Shown here piece by piece: positions 34,467 to 44,100 of a DNA stretch of 64,000 nt (its first letter is position 1; each line of letters begins with the position of its first letter). Where the stretch lies: assembly GCF_002287075.1 (NCBI RefSeq), contig NZ_NSKE01000001.1:310001-374000 (forward strand). Reading direction: 5' to 3'. A model generated the notes under the pieces. It made no database searches. It saw only the letters and a list, made by a program, of their open reading frames with translations, and was not told the DNA's origin. The position numbers and the translations under genes are program-made. Source of the stretch: Fodinibius salipaludis. GTDB taxonomy: Bacteria; Bacteroidota; Rhodothermia; Balneolales; Balneolaceae.

Positions 34467-35069
34467 TTATTCGCTTACAATTACTTTTGCGTGACGGATG
34501 GTACGATCGCCCATGCGGTAACCGCTCTCCACAACATTGAGAACAACATCACTTCCAATGCTGTCATCTTCGGGTTTCTGGCGCATCATGGCATCGTGTA
34601 GATCTACATTAAACGGAACGCCCTCCTCATCAATGCGTTCTACACCGTATTTGCTGAGTACTTCTTTAAATTTACTGGCTACAAGGTTTACACCATCCAT
34701 CAGGGTATCATTCACCTCGAGTTCTTCAGCCGCCTTCAGCGTGCGCTGCAGATCGTCGTTGATCTCCAGAAAATCCTCCAATGCATTGGCTTTAGCCGTC
34801 TCATACACCTGGGAACGCTCCCGCTGTACCCGCTTGCGATAATTCTCCAGCTCAGCAGCTTTTCGCAAGTGATTATCTTTTGCTTCGGCAAGTTCCTCTT
34901 CTAATTTCTGTACTTCCTGATCACGCGAAACAAGCAATTCACGAAGCTCATCCGTTTCAAAATCTTCGTATTGGGAATAAAGCTCCTCAGCTTCGTTTTG
35001 TTCTTCAGCCGACTGCTGCTCTTTTTCGGCTGCTTGTTCTTCAGTTACCTTTTCGTTGGATTCGCTCAT
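34467..35069 (-). CDS. grpE: Nucleotide exchange factor GrpE
   Basis: The 200-residue protein has an acidic, disordered start rich in Glu and Gln (1-35), a long dimerising coiled coil (about 40-100; EVQKLEEELAEAKDNHLRKA), and the beta-wing domain at the end (GVNLVASKFKEVLSKYGVERI, FNVDLHDAMMR, VLNVVESGYRMGDRTIRHAKVIV), all standard for GrpE. It releases ADP from DnaK so that the folding cycle can continue. It is the first gene of the grpE-dnaJ pair. The 183-base gap upstream has no other gene and no clear regulatory motif. Confidence 0.97.
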   Translation of the reverse strand: MSESNEKVTEEQAAEKEQQSAEEQNEAEELYSQYEDFETDELRELLVSRDQEVQKLEEELAEAKDNHLRKAAELENYRKRVQRERSQVYETAKANALEDFLEINDDLQRTLKAAEELEVNDTLMDGVNLVASKFKEVLSKYGVERIDEEGVPFNVDLHDAMMRQKPEDDSIGSDVVLNVVESGYRMGDRTIRHAKVIVSE

Positions 35070-35252
35070 GTGAAACTAAATTGACAATTAAATTCTATTT
35101 TTGATTCTTTAGGGTGCAAGAATGCAAATAACATGCCATTACCCTGTGCCTCTATATCTGCTGACAAAGTTACGGAAGTTCTGTTCCTGAATAAAAGCAA
35201 AGATTCAGAGTGTCAGCTTTTTGTATCAGTATCTAACGCACCAATACTAAAA

Positions 35253-35645
35253 TTATTCATCATCTTCCTCATAGAAAAACTCCAGCATATTTCCGTCGGG
35301 ATCAGATATAAACACAAATCGTCCCCGCTTGCGATTCGCCGGCCCACTCAAAATAGAAACTTCCTTTTTACGAAAATAGTCTGCCATCTCGTCAACTTCT
35401 TCCTCGGAATCCAGGTAAAATCCGAAATGATCTACCCGGTAATCCCGTGACTCAGGATCATAGCTTGTTTCCGCCTCAACCAATACCAGCGTATCCTCTT
35501 CACCAACCCGATATACGGCCATGCTTTTCCCCATTTTACGAACCAGTTCAAATCCCAAAACATCCCCGTAAAACTCTTCCGCTCGCTCAATATCGTTTAC
35601 TCGAATCGTAATGTGATTAATACCTGATGGACTAAAATCTGCCAT
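35253..35645 (-). CDS. VOC-family (glyoxalase/dioxygenase fold) protein
   Basis: The 130-residue protein is two beta-alpha-beta-beta-beta modules of the vicinal oxygen chelate fold. The first begins GINHITIRVNDIERAEEFYGDVLGFE, with the early histidine as metal ligand; the second has the RVDHFGFYLDSEEEVDEMADYF stretch and ends in the conserved ISDPDGNMLEFFYE, whose glutamate is another ligand. Such proteins include glyoxalase I, fosfomycin-resistance enzymes and extradiol dioxygenases, and the substrate cannot be fixed here. It is single, with its own gap on both sides, on the same strand as grpE-dnaJ. Confidence 0.88.
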   Translation of the reverse strand: MADFSPSGINHITIRVNDIERAEEFYGDVLGFELVRKMGKSMAVYRVGEEDTLVLVEAETSYDPESRDYRVDHFGFYLDSEEEVDEMADYFRKKEVSILSGPANRKRGRFVFISDPDGNMLEFFYEEDDE

Positions 35646-35855
35646 AATAATTTTGTTTATCTATTTATTTAATAAATTCTGAAAGTGTTGATAACACAAA
35701 AATCTCCAATCATCATTCATTTTCTAACGCAGCTAAATATAGCCTTTTTCCGCCTTAATTTCAGCCTGCCCAATTACCATCATAAGTCGAAATAGTTAAT
35801 AAGTTTTTGTTACTTTTGGTGGGATTTAAACCAAAAACCTTAAACTCAGAAACTG

Positions 35856-36539
35856 TTGAGTACACTCTATATTATTGCCACGCCTATTGGAAATCTTGAG
35901 GATATCTCCGAGCGAGCCATCAAAACCCTCAAATCGGTTTCCTACATCGCCTGTGAAGATACCCGCACCTCAGGCGTGCTGCTGAAAAAGCTTGATATTA
36001 ATGCAAACACCTTTGCTTTTCATGCACATAACGAACATCAAAAGGTAGAGCATCTACTCAACATTTTAGATGCGCGACAAAATGTAGCCATCATTTCAGA
36101 TGCAGGAATGCCGGGCATTTCTGATCCGGGATTTCTGGCCGTTCGTGCTGCTCATAAGGCCGGGCATTCGGTTTCGGTAATTCCCGGTCCCGATGCTGCC
36201 ACAACAGCTCTTGTAGCCAGCGGACTACCGTGCGACAAATATGTGTTCGAGGGATTTCTACCGCAGAAAAAGGGGCGTCAAAAACAGCTCAAACAATTGG
36301 TAGACGAAGGGCGCAGTATTGTGCTGTATGAAAGTCCACATCGCCTGATGAAACTCCTTGAAGAGCTGCGAAAATATATGGGGGATCAGCGCATGATGGC
36401 GGTCTGTCGCGAACTTACTAAAAAGTTTGAGGAAGTGGTGCGCGGATCCATAAAATCGGTGTACGACACTTTTCAACTGCGGGATGACATTAAAGGAGAA
36501 ATAGTCGTTATTATTGCCCCAAAAGATTATAGCGAATGA
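35856..36539 (+). CDS. rsmI: 16S rRNA (cytidine-1402-2'-O)-methyltransferase
   Basis: The 227-residue tetrapyrrole-methylase-fold enzyme methylates the ribose of C1402 in 16S rRNA at the decoding centre. The opening LYIIATPIGNLEDISERAIKTL, the CEDTRTSGVLL stretch and the SDAGMPGISDPGFL motif (SAM pocket) are all diagnostic; VIPGPDAATTALVASGLP and FEGFLPQKKGRQ follow in the usual order. The start is TTG at 35856, since no ATG precedes the conserved opening. A TACTTTTG box at 35811-35818 resembles a Bacteroidota -7 element. It overlaps lnt by ATGA. It is slightly shorter than E. coli RsmI at the C-terminus. Confidence 0.95.
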   Translation: MSTLYIIATPIGNLEDISERAIKTLKSVSYIACEDTRTSGVLLKKLDINANTFAFHAHNEHQKVEHLLNILDARQNVAIISDAGMPGISDPGFLAVRAAHKAGHSVSVIPGPDAATTALVASGLPCDKYVFEGFLPQKKGRQKQLKQLVDEGRSIVLYESPHRLMKLLEELRKYMGDQRMMAVCRELTKKFEEVVRGSIKSVYDTFQLRDDIKGEIVVIIAPKDYSE

Positions 36540-38113
36540 AAAACTCAATACAACAATTCTGGAATAGTAGCTGGGTGTTAAGCATTACGGCAGGAGTCCT
36601 GCTGGGTTTGAGCTATCCCCCGGTACCTCTGCCCTTTCTTATTTTTCCGGCATTCTTGCTCGTCTTTCGCATTATAGATCTGTCTGATTCTGCCCGTGAA
36701 GCAGCCTATAAAATCTATCCGGCATTTCTCATTTGGAATATTATTACCACCTACTGGCTGGTAATGGCAACCGTTGCCGGTGGTGTGGCCGCGATTCTGG
36801 CCAATGCGGCAGTGATGACTATTCCCGTAATGCTCCAGTACAAAGTACAACAGCTAAAAATAAGTCCTTGGCTTATCGCCCTGCTGCAAACAGCCTTCTG
36901 GCTGACGTACGAATTTCTACACCACCAGTGGGATCTGGCCTGGCCGTGGCTCGGGGTTGGAAACGCATGGGCTAACGTGCCCCAGTTAGTACAGTATATT
37001 TCCGTAACCGGCTACTGGGGAATCTCATTGTGGGTTATTTTCACCACCGCATTGGCCTATCAGTACCTGAAAAAGCACAAGCAGAAAACAAAAATTGCAC
37101 TTATTTCGATACTGCTGGTATTTCCTGCTTGGTCCATTTCAATTTCCGCTTTTGAAAGTGAAACTAAACACGAACAAACCCATGAAGTTGTCGTCGTCCA
37201 GCCCAACTTCGATTCCTACGAACCCAATGGCGGATTTGACAGTGCCCAACAAGCCAACGATCACCTTCTGTCTCTGACTGACTCCGTAATTACCGAAAAT
37301 ACCCAACTTATCGCCTGGCCGGAAAATGCCGTACAGAATCAAATTTTAAATATTGATGGGTATCGAAATTTCTCAGACCGGACGAAAAAGCAGCTCAAAA
37401 AATATACTGAGAAACAGGACGCTACACTCATCACCGGGGCTACTTTTTTCGAATTCTATAAAGACGATATTCCTGCCCTACCTTACAAAGGTCAGCGTGG
37501 AGCATATCTGCCATTTAATGCTGCCCTCGGATTCTATCCCGATAAACCGATGGAGGCCTACCGTAAGCACAACCTGGTGCCCATTGTAGAGCGCATTCCA
37601 TTCGTCCACTTTTTAAATGCCATCGATGTCTTCGGATGGGTAAGCTGGAATCAAATTCAAGGGTACGGAAAGGGGCACCACCCTGACCAGTTTTCGGTGA
37701 ACGGTACTGCAACCCCGGCACTTATTTGCTATGACTCAGTTTTTCCAAGCTGGGTTCGGAATTACGTAGAGAACGGATCGGGATACCTGACTATTATTAC
37801 CAACGATGGCTGGTGGGGCAATACCAGCGGACACGAGCAGCACTTTGCTTATGCACGTCTGCGAGCCATCGAATTTGACCGCTGGATCGTTCGCAGTGCC
37901 AACAACGGCATCTCGGGTATAATCGCGCCGGACGGCTCTATAAAAATAGAAACTCCTTATTGGAAATCGACCGCTTTTAATTATAAAGTGCCGGTACTCA
38001 CATCCAAAACCTTATACGCTCGATTTGGTGACTGGCTACCCTATTTGATGATGATTCTCTCAATATTTGGAATAGGATTTTCCTTCTTTGATAAGAAAAG
38101 TAACTCAACCTAA
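36536..38113 (+). CDS. lnt: Apolipoprotein N-acyltransferase
   Basis: The 525-residue inner-membrane enzyme adds the third acyl chain to the N-terminal cysteine of lipoproteins. The N-terminal half has about six helices, and a last helix is at about 500-518. The periplasmic nitrilase-like domain has the catalytic triad: E263 in WPENAV, K344 in YRKHNLVPIVERIPF, and C398 in LICYDSVFPSW. The gene overlaps rsmI at its start by four bases (ATGA). It also overlaps the end of sprA on the opposite strand by four bases. The many lipoproteins in this window are its natural clients. Confidence 0.96.
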   Translation: MKNSIQQFWNSSWVLSITAGVLLGLSYPPVPLPFLIFPAFLLVFRIIDLSDSAREAAYKIYPAFLIWNIITTYWLVMATVAGGVAAILANAAVMTIPVMLQYKVQQLKISPWLIALLQTAFWLTYEFLHHQWDLAWPWLGVGNAWANVPQLVQYISVTGYWGISLWVIFTTALAYQYLKKHKQKTKIALISILLVFPAWSISISAFESETKHEQTHEVVVVQPNFDSYEPNGGFDSAQQANDHLLSLTDSVITENTQLIAWPENAVQNQILNIDGYRNFSDRTKKQLKKYTEKQDATLITGATFFEFYKDDIPALPYKGQRGAYLPFNAALGFYPDKPMEAYRKHNLVPIVERIPFVHFLNAIDVFGWVSWNQIQGYGKGHHPDQFSVNGTATPALICYDSVFPSWVRNYVENGSGYLTIITNDGWWGNTSGHEQHFAYARLRAIEFDRWIVRSANNGISGIIAPDGSIKIETPYWKSTAFNYKVPVLTSKTLYARFGDWLPYLMMILSIFGIGFSFFDKKSNST

Positions 38114-41100
38114 TTAGACCGAATTGACACCACAATATTAAACCTAATGTCGTGATCTGTTCGTCCGTACACTCCTGATGTTTTGGGAAGCAATTTATTG
38201 TAGTTGTATTCAAAATTGGCCTGTATCATCTGTGAAAACTGGTATCCAATAACGGCCGATCCGTTTATCCGTGCTTGTCCCCCGGTCGTTGTACCCGAAA
38301 ATTCCGCCCGATCGGGATCTTTAATAATGTCATCTGGTCCGGCGGTAAGCGCCTCATCAAGATCGGAGTCGAGCTCAAATTTCTTTTCTTCATCTTCGAT
38401 ATAACTTCCGTTCAAGGTAATATCAACGGCGTTATCCAAACGATTGAAAAATGGAATTTTGAAATTACGAATGGTATAGGCAAACGTCAGTTTCAACCCC
38501 TTGGACATACGTTCAATTACCGTGGAGTTTGACAGCGCCAGGCTCATTACCTTACTCTGTTCATATTGGATATTCGTCCGAAGGTTTGATTCCCAAGTCA
38601 AATTTAATCCCACCAGTGGACTAAATCGCTTCTCAATATTAATGCTGTTGGGCTCAAATTCGGGTCGCCGATTGGTAACTGAATAAGCACCCAGCGAAAT
38701 ATCCGGCAACAAGCTTTGATCCTCATTAAATATCCATCCCAGGCGGTAGGTACCGCTGTAATTATGCGATATGGAAGCCCGTGACATCAGATCGCCAAAA
38801 TATGGGATAAATCTTTCTAAGCCTGTCCACGTAATACGCCAGCCGGGCAAAGGAAATGGCGTAAAATTACGATTGCCAATAGCTCCTTGACTAAAAGTGA
38901 GATACGAATCTCTGAAATCTTCCTGCAGGGCTGTTCGACCCAACACCGTTCGTCCATCCGAATTACCGGTAGAGTCGATAATCACACTATTATTGCCAAT
39001 ATCATCAAAAGCAGTACTTAGCTGCTGCTTGAAAAAGTCTTCATAACCACTACCAAAAGCCCAGATACTTGAAGAAATAGAGCCATTCTGCGAACGTACC
39101 GTACTCTTATTTTGATTGGGATCTATAGTAATCGATTGGGAATTCATCTCGCTCCATTTTGAATTCCAGGACAAATCAATGTTCAAGTTATTAAAGGGTT
39201 GCAACCGCGACCGTACGGTAATATCATCAGTTAAATTATGATTGGATGGCAATTGCAGCGACGAAGTTTCGCTCGGATTGTTAATCAGCCGATCGAGCCC
39301 AACTTCATTTGTAAATCCCGTGCGATACGAAAATGGAGGCGAATAATCTTCACCACTTCTCCCAAACATATCGTAGATAGGCGATGTGCCTGCATATCCA
39401 CTTTGGAGCGAACTCTGTGAAATGTTAAAAGAGAAATCCAGAGATTGTATGCTCAATATCGCTCCGGCTGCTTTCTTCCCAATATTGCCAAGCGTTTTAC
39501 CCAACTGATCTTCGGTTAATCCTTCTGTTGTATCAGCTGAAGTAGTGTTATTTCTCCCTCCATTGTTTTGCAGGTTCCGATACCAATCCATTTCGTTCAG
39601 CAGACTCCGAATATTGAAATCCAGCGTCTGGTTCAGCGAAAAGTTATTTGATACGTTTGCCCCTAAATCTGATCCTCTGGGACTGTTTCTCCACTGATAT
39701 CCGCCGCTGTAATTTGCTGAATAATTGATCCAGTCCAACGCACTTACCCTGTTTAACCTGGGCTGCCAGCCGGCAGTATACGACTCCTGATAGTTACTAC
39801 GCCTGGACGAAAGGCTATCAAAAACAAGATCGCTGAGCACATCAAAAGAAGGACGTACCGAATACTGAGTAGAATCGGCTATAGGATTACTCGGTCCGGC
39901 CTCTTCTATTCCTGCTCGGGATAAATCAAACACCGTCCGAGAACGGAAAGTCGTTTTAATGCTCGGCGTAATATTATATCCAAAGCCAAATTCAGTGTCG
40001 TAGGTAAAACTATGTGACTGGCGTAATGCATTTTCCAAATTGGGATCAACAACCCTGCGAAGCTGTTCGTCGTATTCCCGATCGATACCCATTGAAGTAT
40101 TAATTGAGGCCGGAGTATATCCCAACTGTATTCCGGCTAAGGGATGTATTAACGGCACGTCTCCCAAAAACCCGAGTGGTCGAAATACCTTTGTTTGTGG
40201 AAAACTGTAATTGTACCGTATTGAACCGCTGTAATTCCAGTTATCCTGTCGCAGATACTGTGGATTTCTTCTTTCTGTAACGTTGTACACATAATTTACT
40301 GTTGTTTTATCGAGCGTATATTCGGCCAAGTTTGATTGCGATCTCGACTTTGAAAGGTTCGAGACATTGATTGAATAACTTTCAGTTACCGTCTGACTTT
40401 CCCGAATACGCTGATCAATAATTTGTTCTTTCTCAGACTCGGTAATATCGTTACGTGCATTAACCGCATTTTCGAACTCTGAAAGCCGAACATCCCCCTG
40501 GTTGGGTAAATACCGGGGCGTGGATGAGGAACGACGCGTAGAGAGTGATACCGGAATATTCCAGCCAAAACGATCGGGGACAAACTTATGCATGTTAACA
40601 GTGGAATTAAGATCGTACGCCTGCACATTAGACATGCGACGCTGACCCAGTCGAGAGTTTAGAGCTCCGAACCCATCCGTTTCTCTGTTGAAGTTTGCAT
40701 TAATGGTAGCAAAATCAGCCATCTTCATTTCGGCTTTAGCATTGGCCGCCCAACCCGACTTATTATCAAAACCCGATACGCGTAATTCATTGAACCAGAA
40801 CTGACCATCCAAAGAAGCAATTCCACCGTCATCCGGATTTTGTGGATCAAAGGGGTTTTGGATTCCCATCCCAATTTCTCCCACTCTGTCGAGCGAGGGA
40901 TTTCCTTTGACTGCAATAATTGCCCCGGAAGGGGCCTCCTGCAACAAATCACTGCGCTCAAAAACCGTATTTCCTTCAACCCCCTGTTGGTCGCGCAGCT
41001 GTTTTAACTCATTGAACGCCCGCATCAAAATATTCATGCTGTTTTTTTTGTACAGCCAGACCTCCTCGGCCTCCATCTCACGCTCGGCATCACTCATTTC

Positions 41101-44100
41101 ACTAAGGGGTTCAGCGCTGTATGGATAATTCGGATCGGAGGGCGAAATGGGTTGGCGATACTCGTAATAGTTATTCGTCAAATCCGTACCAAAACGTACG
41201 ACCAGCTCAGCATCGCCGCGGTTATCATAACCCTCACCGTGCACAAACATTCGCACATTTGAGTAGTTAATCATATTTAATCCCCCGGGATATATCCGCT
41301 TCATCATCTTCAGTTCTCCGGGGCCCAGGTTTTCCACATTCATAGTGATCGACTGCTCGTTGGCAATGGTCTGGCGCTGTCGATCCCGATTAATGGCTCG
41401 TATGGCTCCCTCGGGCTGCCGGTATGGGATAGGCTGGCGCTGGCTATTTTCTTCAATATTCACAGATGAAATATTAAATTCCCCCTGCGTTGTACCCTGC
41501 TGCTCATCCACATTTTCAGCCGGACGCCATTGACTACCTACCAACTCAAACGTAGCGAAACGTAGTGTAAATGGCTTTTCATATCCCGACAGCCAAACCC
41601 TGATGTACGAAATATTTTGAAAGTTTTCGATCCCCCCTACTTTGCGTACCCACTCTTCAAGTGGAAGACGTACCTGGTACCACCGATCTTCCTGATTGGG
41701 ACCGTCTACTTTATCCACAATAAACGTGCCCTCAGATCCCGGTTCTAATTCAGAAAAATCGGCGGGATTCCAGTCAATTTCATACTGGAAATAAGCATTA
41801 TTCTGCTCGACAATCGATGGGGTTATTAATCCCTCTGTATCGGGCTTATTCGTTACGGCCCGCTTTTCACCCTCGTTTGGTGGTGTGTTGCCATCATGAT
41901 AACCATACATGCGCGAAAACCGCTCTTGGAGATCACCGTTGGCCGCTTCACTTTCTCCATAATAAACGTAATCGTCGTTAGAAGGATCATCTTCAATCTG
42001 CTGGTATTGATCACTTGCGGCCCCATACTCCGAAGCCATCTCCTCAAGAAATCCTGAGAATAAATTCTGTTCATTCTTGTTATCAATACCCCCTTCATTC
42101 GGGGCTCCATCCAATCCCACATCCGCTAATTCACGCGTATCATTCGAAAACTGTCCCTCGGGAGCTGGCAACGGCGTAGGAATATACGACCGCGATTGGC
42201 CGCTAATATTATCTTCCTGCAAATCCTGGGGACGACGAACCAATCCATCCTCGGTATTCGTTTTAAAGTTCGGAATCACATCTTCTGAGACGACTCCGAT
42301 ATCAATATAAATTTTACCCTCATAATCCTGAAGATCCTGGGCAGATGGAGCCTGACCGTTAGGCAATACGGTTTGCATCCAAAATTCCAGAAATTCAATA
42401 TTATTCTGAGTCAGGTCTTCCTGCCCCGAAGGCAGCGTGGTCGTCATCCCGCTCCAGGTACGTTCCGGCTCATTTTCAAACAAGGTTCTCAGATCATCGT
42501 TATAGTTATACGGTCCTCGCTTGGTAGGATCAAAATAGACATCCAATGTGCTAATAAAGTTTTCTTCCGTAAGCACATCCCGATTAGGAAAAACATCGGT
42601 CACCTTAACCTGCTCGGTTTCCGGCATAAAATTAACTCCTCCCAATATCTGATCAATATTTTGTGGGATACTGTACCAAGAAAAGGTTCCCCGAAGATCC
42701 GAACGAGCAATTTTATCTGCGATATTTGAGGATGGATTGTCCGGTGGATTATCCTCAAAAAACACCTCATCCGGTCCATAACCCGGTACAGCTGCCGGTG
42801 CTGCAGCAAGATTCCACCGACCGGGATTCATAAAGCTCAACCCAATATCTGAACCTTCAAAATCATCAATAAATGACAGTCCGTTTTCTTCATCTTCAAA
42901 TAAGCGGTTATCATCAATTGCATCACTCACTGCACTTGTTTGTGAGACACCCGGACGTAAATGGGCAAACTCTCCACTTAATGTTAGGTTCGAATTTTCT
43001 TTGGTCTGTAGCAAAGGAACCTGATCAATCAAACGCGTAAGCCAAGGAGTATCGAAATGAGCATTGGCATCAAATCCCACGACTGAATTATTCACCGGTT
43101 CATCACCAATGCGAATTTTATCTTGCAGGGGACGTTCTTTGAGATTAAAATAAGTGCTTCCCAGTGAAATATTATCCGTAAACTCATACTCAGCCCTAAG
43201 CCCGGTAAAGCTCTTCTTACCTATCTGCATGAGCTGATTATTTTCGTATTCAATTTTTATTTCTTGTCCACGACGAAGATACCGCTCATTTAAGATGGTG
43301 ATACTTCCAATCGAATAATCTACAGCATAATCGGTCCCTTCCTGCAACTCGCGTCCGTTTGCAAAAACTTTTACTGAGCCTTCAACCAACGAATATCCCA
43401 ACGAATAACTGGAGGAAATACTCCCCTGTGAGCTTCCCTGAATACGATAAAAGCTATTTTTTGAACTTTGATTCGCATTTACCTTCTTCTCATTATAAAG
43501 TTCATCAAAAGTAAGATCACTGATACGATCGGGCGGAGTTCCGGATTCAGTAAGCAGCTGCTCAATGCGCGAACCGAAAGGTTCCAGATAGGGAAAAACA
43601 AGCGTGCCGGTCGAGGGCTCCAATACTGTTGTGCTGAAATCAATTTTGTTATCCGGATTTAACGCCCCCTGTTGGTCAACTCGGTCAAGCCCTAAATCCT
43701 GCAGTAAAATTTGATCGCGTTGTGGCAACGAGCTGCTGGGTACATTTTGCTCGGTGTATTTGATATCCAGATCCAACCCTTCCTGCGTTATATTATTCGC
43801 TCCCAGTGAGTACACATTTTTCATCATCAGATCCCACAAAACATTCGAGGTTGTCACTGTTTGTGGACGTAATAATTTTAAATACATACGTTCATTCCCG
43901 CCCTGGCTTATATCTCCAACGCTTATTGTTTCTCCTGTTTGTGAATCGCGATACTTAAAAGAAACCGCCAAAGCCTGTCGCGATCCTAAATTCCTTTTAA
44001 TGGATATATAACCCAAGTTTCGATCTAAACTATAATCACCCCCTTCCTGTAATGGCACAAAGTATCCCTCCACAAATGAGGTAGCCTCAACTCCAAAACT

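Noticed and set aside
35070-35252. Possible CIRCE heat-shock element before grpE
   Set aside because: No TTAGCACTC-N9-GAGTGCTAA-like inverted repeat could be found in the gap.
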